DNA of 64,000 nucleotides, taken from NCBI GenBank assembly GCA_016209105.1, contig JACQWR010000024.1, forward strand, positions 62,001-126,000. Direction: 5' to 3'. A model generated the notes under the pieces. The model did no database searches and had not been told where the DNA came from. It worked only from the letters and a program-made list of their open reading frames with translations. Positions 34,027 through 43,110 of the stretch are shown here, piece by piece. Each line of letters opens with the position of its first letter. The stretch's first letter is position 1. The DNA is from Deltaproteobacteria bacterium (lineage in GTDB: Bacteria; Desulfobacterota; Syntrophia; Syntrophales; JACQWR01). The position numbers were made by a program, and so were the translations under genes.

Positions 34027-35931
34027 ATGGTTGCAGTTACTTGGCGGGAATACCTGGAAAGACACAAAGGCTATCGGGGAATCATCGCGGTGATTGCCGT
34101 TGCCCTGGTTCTTTTTCAGCTTTACACCGGTCTTTTCGGCAGTCTGGAAGCCTTAAAACAGCGGGCCATACACCTTGGCTTCGGTTTGGCGCTGGTTTTT
34201 CTGGTTTTTCCCACGGCCCGGAACAAGGATGATAAGAAACAGCCCGGCTGGTTGGACCTGATTTTCGTTTTGGCCAGTGTGGCGGCGATCGGCTATATTT
34301 TGTGGTGCTACGACTGGGTGAACACCGAGCGTTTCAGTCTGATTAGCCCGCTTACCGCGCCGGAAAAAATCCTCGGCGTGGCGTTCATTCTGGTTGTCCT
34401 GGAAGCAACACGCCGGATGGCAGGGAACGCCATGGTTATTGTAGCGCTGGTCTTTTTGGCTTATCCCTTCGTCAGCCCTTACCTGCCGGGACTCCTGCGG
34501 TCAGTGCCGATGAGCTGGATGGAACTCCTGGACTTTCAGTACTTGGGGACGTCAGGCGTTTTTGGCACCCCTGTCGGCGTTTCAGCCACAGACATTGCCC
34601 TTTATATCATTTTCGGCGCTATCCTGGTGCGCAGCGGGGGAACAGAGCTGATTAACAACCTGGCCGCCGCATTAACCGGCAATTCCCGGGGCGGGCCGGC
34701 CAAAGTGGCGGTAGTGGCAAGCTCGCTGATGGGCACCATCAGCGGCAGTGGTACGGCCAATGTTGCTACTGTGGGGGTGGTAACCATCCCCATGATGAAA
34801 AAAGCGGGTTATCCGTCTGTTTCCGCGGGGGCCATTGAGGCCGTAGCATCCACGGGCGGGCAGATCATGCCTCCGGTCATGGGGGCTGCTGCCTTCGTCA
34901 TGTCCGCCTTTACCGGAATTCCCTATATCACCATCTGCCGCTATGCCATTTTCCCGGCCATTCTCTACTATGCGGGCCTTTTTGCGGCCGTGCATCTGCA
35001 GGCGGTGCGATACAACATACGCGGGATAAAATCAGAAATTACCTTGAAAGAAACCCTGCGCAACTACGGGCACATGTTAATACCCATCTTTGCGCTGATT
35101 ATTACCCTCTTTGTTGGGTTTACACCCCGGCTGGCGGCGGGGGTGGCCGTGGTCATCGCCGTGATCTGCAGCCAACTGCGGGTTACCACCCGACTGGGGT
35201 TTTGGGGCATCCTGGAAGCCTTTGAGGATGGCGCCAAGGGACTACTGATCGTCATTGTGGCCACCGCGACCGCCGGAATCATAGTAGGGGTAATCGATCT
35301 CACCTCCCTGGGACAGCGGTTGGGGGCGGGATTTGTCTACCTTGCCGGGGGCCAGCTTGTACCGGCTTTGGTTTTGGGAATGCTGCTGGCCATCTTACTG
35401 GGGATGGGCATGCCGACCACACCGGCCTATATCATTCAGGCTTCCACCGTAATTCCGGCGCTGATCCATATGGGGCTGCCGGTTCATGTCGCTCACATGT
35501 TTGCGTTCTACTTCTGCTGCCTTTCTTTAATCACCCCGCCGGTGGCCATTACTGCTTACGCGGCTTCGGCCATCGCCGGAGCCGACATGTGGAAAACAGG
35601 CTGGGTGGCATTCCGATTAGGGTTAGCCGCCTATATTGTCCCTTTCATGTTTGTCTTCGGCCAGTCGCTGCTGTTGGTGGGAACTGCAGGGGAAATCATG
35701 ATCACGGTGGTGACGGCGCTCGTCGGCGTTTGCTTTCTCGCCGTTGCCGGCGAGGGATACCTCTGGCGTTCCCTTTCCCCGCTGGAAAGAGTGATCGCCC
35801 TGGTGACAGCCCTGCTGCTGATCGCCCCGTCTGTCGCAACGACAATCCCCGGTGTGATTTTAGGGGGAGCGCTGTTGTCCTGGAACTATTACCGGAGGCG
35901 GGAAAACAAAGAAAGCCTCATTGTGTCTTAG
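34027..35931 (+). CDS. TRAP transporter fused permease (4TM + 12TM)
   Basis: Membrane partner of the TAXI receptor upstream. At 634 residues it combines the small DctQ-like and large DctM-like subunits in one chain, as usual for TAXI systems. The DctM part shows SSLMGTISGSGTANVATVGV with TIPMMKKAGYP, ASTGGQIMPPVMGAAAFVM and LGMGMPTTPAYI. About 16 hydrophobic segments are present. Transport is driven by Na+ or H+. The nitrilase gene follows 71 bases later, probably in the same transcript. Confidence 0.94.
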   Translation: MVAVTWREYLERHKGYRGIIAVIAVALVLFQLYTGLFGSLEALKQRAIHLGFGLALVFLVFPTARNKDDKKQPGWLDLIFVLASVAAIGYILWCYDWVNTERFSLISPLTAPEKILGVAFILVVLEATRRMAGNAMVIVALVFLAYPFVSPYLPGLLRSVPMSWMELLDFQYLGTSGVFGTPVGVSATDIALYIIFGAILVRSGGTELINNLAAALTGNSRGGPAKVAVVASSLMGTISGSGTANVATVGVVTIPMMKKAGYPSVSAGAIEAVASTGGQIMPPVMGAAAFVMSAFTGIPYITICRYAIFPAILYYAGLFAAVHLQAVRYNIRGIKSEITLKETLRNYGHMLIPIFALIITLFVGFTPRLAAGVAVVIAVICSQLRVTTRLGFWGILEAFEDGAKGLLIVIVATATAGIIVGVIDLTSLGQRLGAGFVYLAGGQLVPALVLGMLLAILLGMGMPTTPAYIIQASTVIPALIHMGLPVHVAHMFAFYFCCLSLITPPVAITAYAASAIAGADMWKTGWVAFRLGLAAYIVPFMFVFGQSLLLVGTAGEIMITVVTALVGVCFLAVAGEGYLWRSLSPLERVIALVTALLLIAPSVATTIPGVILGGALLSWNYYRRRENKESLIVS

Positions 35932-36002
35932 TGCAATATCCTTAGAGAAGATAACTTTCAGCTCCTCTTTACGGGGAAATAAATGGCAAAGGAGGTAATA
36001 GA

Positions 36003-36956
36003 ATGGGCGATACATACCCTGTCGTCAGACTGGCCGCCGCTCAGGCAGCCCCGGTTTTCCTGAACCGTGAAGCCACGGTGGCCAAGGCCTGTCAGCTTAT
36101 CATCGAGGCGGGAAAGAACGGAGCAAAGATAATCGGTTTTCCTGAATGCTACATCCCGGCCTTCCCTCACTGGTTTGAGTTCTATCGCAGAGACCACGCA
36201 AAGGTCAGGCATTTCTACAAGGAACTTTTTAAAAACTCCGTCGTCATTCCCAGCCCGGCTACGGACGACCTCTGCGCGGCGGCGAAAGAAGCCGGCATTA
36301 CCGTTGTCATGGGCGTAAACGAGAAGGGGGCGGGCACGATGGGGACGATGTACAACACCCAGCTTTTCATCAGCAGTGAGGGAAAAATCCTGGGCAAGCA
36401 CCGCAAGATCGTGCCCACCCTTACGGAGCGGCTGGTGCACGGCCAGGGCGACGGCAGCACCTTGAATGTCTTCCCGACGGAGTTTGGCGAGGTAGGGGGC
36501 CTTATCTGCGGAGAAAATACCAACAGCCTCGCGCGCTATGCCCTAATTGCCAAAGGCGAGAAGGTGCACGTGGCTTCCTGGCCTGCATTTCCCACCAAGC
36601 CCAAACATCTGGAAAATATCGACACACGGGTAAGATACCATGCGTATGAAGCCAAGAACTTTGTCATCAGCGCTACCAGCATTTTCAGCGAAGAGATGAA
36701 GGACATCATCGGCATCGACCCCAAAGATCGCGATAGCTTCGTGGGCGATGGCGGTCACTCCGGCATCGTCGGTCCGGAGGGCGATTATATCGCCGGCCCC
36801 GTAACCGGCGAATGCATCGTCTATGCCGATGCCGATTTTGAACAGATGATCGAGGGCAAAATGACTCATGATACCATAGGTCATTATAACCGCTTTGATA
36901 TCTTCAAGTTTACCCTCAACGAGGAGGAACTTACACCCTTAAGAAAAGAGAAATAA
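36003..36956 (+). CDS. Nitrilase-superfamily C-N hydrolase, first copy
   Basis: Hydrolyses a nitrile to the acid plus ammonia, or possibly an amide. The Glu-Lys-Cys triad is E48 (GFPECY), K135 (GKHRKIVPT) and C169 (GGLICGENTNSLARYAL). True nitrilases usually have Cys-Trp-Glu; here it is Cys-Gly-Glu, so the substrate class is less certain. VHVASWPAFP after the Cys is nitrilase-like. The length is 317 residues and it is cytoplasmic. A paralogue lies at 38063 with a Bug receptor gene between. An AAAGGAGG site precedes the ATG. Confidence 0.92.
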   Translation: MGDTYPVVRLAAAQAAPVFLNREATVAKACQLIIEAGKNGAKIIGFPECYIPAFPHWFEFYRRDHAKVRHFYKELFKNSVVIPSPATDDLCAAAKEAGITVVMGVNEKGAGTMGTMYNTQLFISSEGKILGKHRKIVPTLTERLVHGQGDGSTLNVFPTEFGEVGGLICGENTNSLARYALIAKGEKVHVASWPAFPTKPKHLENIDTRVRYHAYEAKNFVISATSIFSEEMKDIIGIDPKDRDSFVGDGGHSGIVGPEGDYIAGPVTGECIVYADADFEQMIEGKMTHDTIGHYNRFDIFKFTLNEEELTPLRKEK

Positions 36957-36972
36957 TTGAGCAGGAGGGATC

Positions 36973-38001
36973 ATGAATAAAAAATATCTGTTTTCCGCAA
37001 TCGTTTTTGTCGTTTTTTCTCTCGTTTCCGTGACTGCCTTTGGCGCATCATCGTTTTATGACGGTAAGACCATTCGCATTGTAGTGGGCTATTCAGCGGG
37101 AGGCGGTTATGATACCTATGCCAGAGTAATCTCCCGCCATATCGGGAAGCATATTCCGGGAAACCCGACCGTTATCGTGGAAAACATGACGGGAGCGGGG
37201 AGTTTGATTGCCGCCAATTACCTGTACCGGGTTGCCAAACCGGATGGGCTCACGATAGGACACTTTACCGGTGGTCTCTTCTTTAAACAGGTATTGCAAC
37301 AGCCGGGTGTTGAATTCGACGCGCGAAAATTTGTTTTCCTGGGCGCCGCCGCAAAGGAAGAAGGCGTCTATGCCTTTTCAAAAAAGAGCGGCATCACAAG
37401 CATGGAAAAATGGATGGCCGCAAAGACACCGTTAAAAATGGGCGGGGTGGCTCCCGGCTCCAACTCTCCGGATAACATCATACGGATATTGAAGGCAGCG
37501 CTGGGGCTTCCGATCCAGTTGGTTTCCGGCTACAAGGGTTCTCCGGAAGTCCGCCTGGCAATAGAGCAGGGTGAACTTGCAGGCTCCGCCTTGGGTTGGA
37601 CCGCTATGCGCTCCACTTGGCGAAAGTCTCTGGAAAGCGGCGACATAGCCGTCGTGCTGCAGGCAGTGCCGAAACCCTTTCCCGATCTTCCCAAAGTCCC
37701 CCTCGCCATCAACTATGCCAAGACCGACGAGGCGCGCCAGTTGATCGAGGTAGGCATTCACAGCCCCAGCGTCTTTGTCAGACCCTTCGCTCTGCCTCCC
37801 GGAACACCACGGGAGCAAACACAAATTCTCGCCAAGGCTTTCACCGATACGCTGAAGGACAAGGGATTCCTTGCCGAAGCGGAAAAGGCCAATCTGGATA
37901 TCGAACCGGTGAGCGTCTCTGAACTGGAAAAATCGGTCGCTTCCCTATTCAAGCTGGACAGTGCTATGCTGACAAAACTTAAGGATATTCTTTTCAAATA
38001 G
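36973..38001 (+). CDS. Bug/TctC-family solute-binding protein
   Basis: A periplasmic receptor with a Sec signal peptide (ends TAFGAS). The family opening is TIRIVVGYSAGGGYDTYARV, followed by VENMTGAGSLIAANYLY and AKPDGLTIGHF. The length is 342 residues. It lies 16 bases after the first nitrilase and 61 bases before the second, so it is probably co-expressed and likely binds the substrate or product of those enzymes. No TctAB partner is present in the window. Confidence 0.9.
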   Translation: MNKKYLFSAIVFVVFSLVSVTAFGASSFYDGKTIRIVVGYSAGGGYDTYARVISRHIGKHIPGNPTVIVENMTGAGSLIAANYLYRVAKPDGLTIGHFTGGLFFKQVLQQPGVEFDARKFVFLGAAAKEEGVYAFSKKSGITSMEKWMAAKTPLKMGGVAPGSNSPDNIIRILKAALGLPIQLVSGYKGSPEVRLAIEQGELAGSALGWTAMRSTWRKSLESGDIAVVLQAVPKPFPDLPKVPLAINYAKTDEARQLIEVGIHSPSVFVRPFALPPGTPREQTQILAKAFTDTLKDKGFLAEAEKANLDIEPVSVSELEKSVASLFKLDSAMLTKLKDILFK

Positions 38002-38062
38002 AGGAGAAAGAATAAGACCGGAGAGCAATTAACCATTAAGTGAAGGAAAGGAGATGGGGGCT

Positions 38063-39130
38063 ATGGCGGATATATTTGCAGACATAAAAGTGGCGGCCGT
38101 TCAGGCGGCACCTGTTTATATGGACAGGGAAGCAACGGTGGAAAAGACCTGCCGTCTGATCGAGGAAGCGGGCAATGAAGGCGCAAAAATCGTTGCTTTC
38201 CCCGAATGCTTCATTTCCGGCTACCCTTACTTCTATCTGACGCTCCTCAGCAATCCTTTTCTGGAGGAGAAAAAACGGTTTGTGGAACTCTACCAGAGCG
38301 GAGTCGAAGTGCCAAGTCCGGCAACGGATAAACTCTGCAACGCCGCCCGGAAAGCTGACGTCTACGCCGTGATCGGCATAAATGAACGAGATCCCCTCTC
38401 TATGGGTACGCTTTTCAATTCCCAGCTATTCATCGATAACAAGGGAAATATCATGGGAGTTCACCGGAAGTTAGCTCCCACCATCTTTGAAAAACTGGTT
38501 TACGCCAGAGGAGACGGAAGCTGCTTGAATGTTTTTAAGACTGATTTCGGCGAAATGGGCGGCCTGATTTGCGGCGAACACACGGGCAGCCTGGCCAAAT
38601 TTTCCCTCATCGCGAGAGGCGAGAAAATCCATATCGCCAGTTGGGCGGGATTTCCACCGGAGATTTTTCCCAGCAATAATAACGAATCAGTGCTCTTCCG
38701 GAGCAGGCAGCACGCCCATGAGGGGAAATTGTTTGTCATCAGTTCCGCCGGTCATTTTTCCCAGGAGATGAAGGATCAGCTATGCCATACGGAAGAGGAA
38801 AAGGCGCGAGTGCACACCGGGGGAGGCTGCTCCGCCATCATCGGCGTAAACGGGGAATTTCTGGGAGGCCCTCTGTATGACCAGGAGGGAATCGTCTATG
38901 CCGACATCAACTTTAGAAGCATTGTAGAGGCTAAGCTGAGACACGACGTGCTCGGACATTATGCGCGTTTCGACGTGCTGTCTCTGAACTTTAACGATGA
39001 AAAACTGGTTCCCATCCACTATGGCCGGGGAACTTCCACCCGGCATAACAACCTTGATACAGCAAAGGAAAAACCGAAACCGAAGATGGACGATCCAGAG
39101 GAAATCCACAGTATGTCGGACAACGACTAA
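38063..39130 (+). CDS. Nitrilase-superfamily C-N hydrolase, second copy
   Basis: A paralogue of the enzyme at 36003 with triad E48 (AFPECF), K136 (GVHRKLAPT) and C170 (GGLICGEHTGSLAKF). Again it has Gly instead of Trp after the Cys. The ATG at 38063 is chosen because AGGAG lies nine bases upstream; the ATG at 38054 is too close to it. The 355 residues include a charged C-terminal tail (KEKPKPKMDDPEEIHSMSDND) that falls inside the 394-bp repeat. The same tail is found as an orphan at 25331-25399. It was originally followed by the exported hydrolase gene, which is now truncated. Confidence 0.92.
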   Translation: MADIFADIKVAAVQAAPVYMDREATVEKTCRLIEEAGNEGAKIVAFPECFISGYPYFYLTLLSNPFLEEKKRFVELYQSGVEVPSPATDKLCNAARKADVYAVIGINERDPLSMGTLFNSQLFIDNKGNIMGVHRKLAPTIFEKLVYARGDGSCLNVFKTDFGEMGGLICGEHTGSLAKFSLIARGEKIHIASWAGFPPEIFPSNNNESVLFRSRQHAHEGKLFVISSAGHFSQEMKDQLCHTEEEKARVHTGGGCSAIIGVNGEFLGGPLYDQEGIVYADINFRSIVEAKLRHDVLGHYARFDVLSLNFNDEKLVPIHYGRGTSTRHNNLDTAKEKPKPKMDDPEEIHSMSDND

Positions 39131-39455
39131 TCGGGAATGGGCGGATGTTTGTTTTGTGCCTGTAGAAAATCGGAAGAAACGCACAAGAAGAAAAGCAAGC
39201 ATTCATCAAACCAATCTGACGCTCTAACCAAAGGAGGTACGACGTGAAACAGAGAAGGCTTCATTTATCCATGTTTTGCGTTGTGGCCGTGTTCTTTGCT
39301 TTGTTTGAATTGGCTAGGGCAGCGGATAATCCGATTATTGGAGTGCTGGATAAGGACATCCCCTATGCGATGGTATCGCCCGATTTATTTGGTAAATTGG
39401 GTGAAGACTTGAAGCTGCCCGACAGCGGAAAGCACATAAAGGAATTGGCGGACAA
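39062..39455 (+). repeat. 394-bp direct repeat, copy B
   Basis: Gap-free partner of 25331-25724. Here the nitrilase is complete and the hydrolase is cut after its 71st codon. One of the mismatches changes the hydrolase start from ATG to GTG. Confidence 0.93.
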
Positions 39456-39480
39456 AAATACAGGAAGACTCAGTTGTTAG
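39244..39480 (+). pseudogene. Truncated copy of the exported hydrolase gene
   Basis: Encodes the signal peptide and first 71 residues of the 25513 hydrolase almost unchanged (ELARA instead of ELAGA at the cleavage site). It then runs seven unrelated residues to a stop at 39478-39480. The catalytic Ser231 is lost, so it cannot be active. The start is GTG where the full copy has ATG. Confidence 0.88.
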
Positions 39481-39526
39481 CGACCCAGTAGTGATGAGTT
39501 TTATTTTTTCCAAAAAGGAGGCAATG

Positions 39527-40483
39527 ATGGGTAAAAAATCGAGGGTAATATGCATCGCCATTCTTGCTTGGACACTGGCCTTTTATTGCATGCCAGCGGT
39601 AAGTGCAGATTTTCCGGAAAAGATGATCAAATTGATTGTCACCGCGGCAGCAGGCGGCGGAGAAGACACGGAGGCCCGTGCTATCGCACCCTTCGTTGAA
39701 AAACATCTTGGACAGAAAATCATCATTGAGAATCAACCGGGGGCAGGAGGAAAGATCGCTTTTACAAAGTTTCAAAAGACTGAACCAGACGGTTACAACC
39801 TCATAACCTATACCTTCCCCAAAAGCATCATCATGGAATTTTCCGGTAAAGTTGATTATAAAACCAGCGACTTTACTCCAATCTTCGCCTGGTCCCGTTC
39901 CGACCAGTGTCTTGTAGTTCATGTCGATAACTGGGAAAACGCTAATGAGTTCATAAAGGCCGCGAAGGCCAAGACCTTGTCAGGGGGGCTTTCCGGGAGA
40001 GGAAGCACGTCTCATCTTACGGGGCTTATTGCCCTCGATAAACTGGGAATCAAGGCCAACTGGGTGCCTTACGAGGGTTCCGCCGGAAGCGTCAGCGCCG
40101 TGGCCGGGAAGCATATTGATTTTACGATTACTCAGCCTACCTCCGCCGGTTCCCTCATCCAGGCGGGGAAACTAAGGGCACTGCTTCTCTTCAGCGACCA
40201 GCGCGATCCCTATATGCCCGACGTTCCGATTCCGAAAGAACTGGGCATTAACATGGATTTCATACCCGCACTGCGAGGTGTGGAGGCTCCGCCCAAGACA
40301 TCCCCCGCCATTGTAAAAATTCTGGAAGAGGCATTCAGCAAGGCTGCCAGGGAGCCAGGGTTTATTGAGATTGCCAAGAAGAGGAAAATAGCGCTCTATT
40401 CCACCGATAGCCGTGAGTTCGGCAAGATCATATCCAAGGCGTATCCCAGAATTGGAGCATTTCAGCAGATGCTGAAAGAGTAA
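39527..40483 (+). CDS. Bug/TctC-family solute-binding protein
   Basis: The third orphan receptor of the island. A Sec signal peptide (ends AVSADFP) precedes IKLIVTAAAGGGEDTEARAI, IIENQPGAGGKIAFTKFQKT and VPYEGSAGSVSAVAGKHIDF. AAGGAG six bases before the ATG at 39527 selects this start over 39491 and 39524. The length is 318 residues. It begins 46 bases after the truncated hydrolase and ends at a strong terminator. Confidence 0.88.
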   Translation: MGKKSRVICIAILAWTLAFYCMPAVSADFPEKMIKLIVTAAAGGGEDTEARAIAPFVEKHLGQKIIIENQPGAGGKIAFTKFQKTEPDGYNLITYTFPKSIIMEFSGKVDYKTSDFTPIFAWSRSDQCLVVHVDNWENANEFIKAAKAKTLSGGLSGRGSTSHLTGLIALDKLGIKANWVPYEGSAGSVSAVAGKHIDFTITQPTSAGSLIQAGKLRALLLFSDQRDPYMPDVPIPKELGINMDFIPALRGVEAPPKTSPAIVKILEEAFSKAAREPGFIEIAKKRKIALYSTDSREFGKIISKAYPRIGAFQQMLKE

Positions 40484-40494
40484 CAGATAACCTG

Positions 40495-40533
40495 AGCCCT
40501 CCTGGAACTGCATCCCCAGTTCCAGGAGGGCTT
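40495..40533 (+). terminator. Intrinsic terminator
   Basis: AGCCCTCCTGGAACT pairs perfectly with AGTTCCAGGAGGGCT. The U-tract is short (TTATC). It closes the nitrilase-Bug transcript. From 40534 to 40807 I see no gene. Confidence 0.75.
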
Positions 40534-40807
40534 ATCACCGATAAAAAATGAATGAATCATGGCAAAGAATGTAAAGAGCAACGCCTGTCCAAAACATCAG
40601 TATGGGTAAGTATTTTTATTATTATCGTCTTGGCCTTTAATGGAACACAACCATCAAAGGAATTATCTACCCTAAGAACTTAAAATATGGATCGGGTATT
40701 GTTCCGCGGTATTATACTGAGGAGGACAAGGGTAGATTTTGGAGAGCTTTGGGCAGCGGCATAAAAATATTCTCCATACATTTTCGCACACCCGATGGTG
40801 GTTAGGG

Positions 40808-40836
40808 TTGACAAACGATTTTTGAATTGGTAGGAA
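40808..40836 (+). promoter_or_regulatory. Sigma-70-type promoter of the GntR gene
   Basis: TTGACA (40808-40813), a 17-base spacer and a weak -10 TAGGAA (40831-40836), 16 bases before the ATG. The short leader suggests possible autoregulation. Confidence 0.4.
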
Positions 40837-40852
40837 GTCTGACATCACGACA

Positions 40853-41575
40853 ATGGTGGGGTATCCTGTGGGTCTATTTAAATCGGTCAAAAGTGGGAAC
40901 ATCTCGGAACTGATTGCTCGCCAGATAAAAAGTGCCATTCTCAACGGTACGATGAAGCCGGGGGATAGACTTCCTCCGGAGCGGGATATGGCGGAGCAGT
41001 TTCAGACTAGTCGCGTCTCCGTTCGGGAAGCCCTCAAACGTTTGGAGGCTGCCGGGCTGCTGACTATTAAACGGGGTTCCGGGGTATATGCTTCTGGGAT
41101 CAACTCCAAGCCTATGACCGACTCTCTTTCTTCGATCCTTAAAATTCAGAAAACTTCTATTCATGAGCTGATCGAGGCAAGAATCATATTCGAACCGCAT
41201 ATTGTTCGGTTAGCGACTGAAAGGATAACACCGGAAGATTTTCAAGAATTAGACAACAATATTGCGGAAGCCTCAAGAATCATTAGATCCAATGTCTCGG
41301 CCAGCTCAATAAACATTGAGTTTCATTCAATCATTGCACGAGCAACCCATAATCTCGTCATTGCCTTAACCATGGAGAACATGTTCAATGTTACGAAGGA
41401 ATGGTTTTTAGAGCGAAGCGGTGATTCAAAAAAGATGATGAAGCTCTCCAGGCAATCAATTCTCTATCATAAAAGAATTTTAGAGGCCCTTCGTGAGCGA
41501 AATTCTCAAAAAGTCTATGAATTGATGTTAAAACACACCCTTCTGATTAAGGAACATCAACACACGTTAAAGTAA
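40853..41575 (+). CDS. GntR-family regulator, FadR/FCD subfamily
   Basis: A winged helix-turn-helix at residues 12-80 (LPPERDMAEQFQTSRVSVRE; GLLTIKRGSGVYAS) is joined to a helical FCD ligand-binding domain. The FCD domain has metal-ligand-type positions (HSIIARATHNLV; HKRILEALRERN). It has 240 residues. Members usually repress carboxylate-catabolism genes until the acid is present. It lies at the right end of the nitrilase/Bug cluster and probably controls it; the dyad at 32797 is one candidate operator. Confidence 0.92.
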   Translation: MVGYPVGLFKSVKSGNISELIARQIKSAILNGTMKPGDRLPPERDMAEQFQTSRVSVREALKRLEAAGLLTIKRGSGVYASGINSKPMTDSLSSILKIQKTSIHELIEARIIFEPHIVRLATERITPEDFQELDNNIAEASRIIRSNVSASSINIEFHSIIARATHNLVIALTMENMFNVTKEWFLERSGDSKKMMKLSRQSILYHKRILEALRERNSQKVYELMLKHTLLIKEHQHTLK

Positions 41576-41687
41576 TAAGAATCCCTCACCCCCTTTGCCG
41601 GCTCACTCCGATAGCTTGAATCAGCATGTAATACTATGGTTCAACATGCAAGGGTTAAACATCAAAAAAATCTTCCGGTTTACTTAT

Positions 41688-42953
41688 TTACACCCCCTTT
41701 TCACTTTCCGTGCCTGGATGTGCCGGTTCTTTTACCAGCATCACCAGCAGATTGGATATAAACACCGTAGCCGCCAGGAAATAAAAAGTAGCCATCAGAC
41801 TCCATACATCGGCAATCCATCCCCCCACCACCGGCGCCACGGCGGCAAGAACGGACTGAAAAGTAAACTGTATGCCAATGGCGGTTCCGCCTAACTCCTG
41901 GGGCGCCACCTCCATCGTCCAGGCAAAAAGCACGGGCCTGAGCGAGTAGAGGAAGAAGCCGACCACACCCAAAAAGAGGACAAACAGCCAAGGGACATCA
42001 AGGATGGCGAGAAGGAAGATCGCAATACTGGTGGAAAAAAGCGCCATCGTCGTAACTTTTTTTCTCCCGTATCGATCCGAGGCATGCCCCGAAACCGGCG
42101 CAGCGACAATGCCCGCAACTTGGATAACACTCAGGTAAACCCCACTCAGCCAAGGGGAAAGATGCTGTACCTGCATGAAAAAGCTGGGCAGGAAGGTGGA
42201 GAGTCCGTTCTGGGTCAGGGAACGCACGCCATTGATGAGAGAGAGGATAACAACATGAGGATTTATGATCAGTTTCCTAAGGCCGGCAAAATATTCCTTT
42301 ACGGACAGGGGCTTCTTTTCCTTCTTTGCGCCGTCCTTCAGGATGTTTTTTGCTTCCTCGGCAGCCGCCCTCCGCGAGGCTTCTCCCAACATCCACCATA
42401 TGAGGACGCCGAGGGCCAGACCGGGCACAAAGCTGACCATAAGGATAGCGCGCCAGCTCATCCAGGCCAGAAGGATTCCGGTCAGGAAAGGACCGAGGGC
42501 ATCGCCGACGTTCGCCGCCGAGGCATGCCATCCCATGGCCCATCCTTTTTTCTTCGGATATAAATCGCTCAGCACCGATATGGCCGCCGGATGCCAGAGA
42601 TTGTTTCCCGTGCCGATAATGATCATGCAGAGGAGAAGGACATTGTAGTTGCTTGACAGTCCCACAAATATATAGGGAAGCCCCACCCAGATAAGGGAAA
42701 TAGTCATCAGGAGCTCCCTGCGCCTGAACATGTCTGACAGCATGCCGCTGGGAAAGTTGGCCACCGCACTGGCAACATAACGTACGGTTATCAGGAGACC
42801 CATCTCCGTATAGGTCAAATTCAGTTCATCCTTGATGAGGGGCAGCAGGAGATAGAAGGTCGCCGGAAACCAGTGGGTGTAAGCATGACCGATACTTGTT
42901 GCCCAGACAGCCAGATAGTTATGGTTCGAATTGGAAACGTCTTTTGCGGCCAT
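41688..42953 (-). CDS. Major facilitator superfamily transporter
   Basis: 421 residues and 12 membrane segments in two halves. The loop 2-3 MFS motif appears as GMLSDMFRRRELLM near residue 75, with a repeat at GHASDRYGRKKVTTMAL in the second half. It is likely an anion:cation or organic-acid type carrier. The substrate is unknown. It converges on the GntR gene, so it may be the right boundary of the island or part of it. Confidence 0.92.
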   Translation of the reverse strand: MAAKDVSNSNHNYLAVWATSIGHAYTHWFPATFYLLLPLIKDELNLTYTEMGLLITVRYVASAVANFPSGMLSDMFRRRELLMTISLIWVGLPYIFVGLSSNYNVLLLCMIIIGTGNNLWHPAAISVLSDLYPKKKGWAMGWHASAANVGDALGPFLTGILLAWMSWRAILMVSFVPGLALGVLIWWMLGEASRRAAAEEAKNILKDGAKKEKKPLSVKEYFAGLRKLIINPHVVILSLINGVRSLTQNGLSTFLPSFFMQVQHLSPWLSGVYLSVIQVAGIVAAPVSGHASDRYGRKKVTTMALFSTSIAIFLLAILDVPWLFVLFLGVVGFFLYSLRPVLFAWTMEVAPQELGGTAIGIQFTFQSVLAAVAPVVGGWIADVWSLMATFYFLAATVFISNLLVMLVKEPAHPGTESEKGV

Positions 42954-42980
42954 TAATTAATTTACCCTCCTTGATTGAAT

Positions 42981-43092
42981 TCGCTCGCTCAGCATTCCCC
43001 GCGGCTTGCCGCGGGGTAAGCAAGCTCATGCTTAACCATTCCTGTTCCTTAAGAATCGAAGATTCTCCGCAGCGTGCTGTAGAGCGCTTCAA
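42981..43092 (+). repeat. REP-like structured repeat, copy 7
   Basis: Follows TTGAAT (42975-42980). The left end is TCGCTCGCTCAGCATT, then a perfect CCCCGCGG-CTTG-CCGCGGGG hairpin, the linker with TGTTCCTTAAGAATCGAAGA and the second hairpin, ending CTTCAA before TTGAAAAG. Confidence 0.85.
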
Positions 43093-43110
43093 TTGAAAAG
43101 ATATTATTTT

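Noticed and set aside
40534-40807. A possible small gene in the gap before the GntR regulator
   Set aside because: Frames are short and interrupted; I see only the terminator and promoter.
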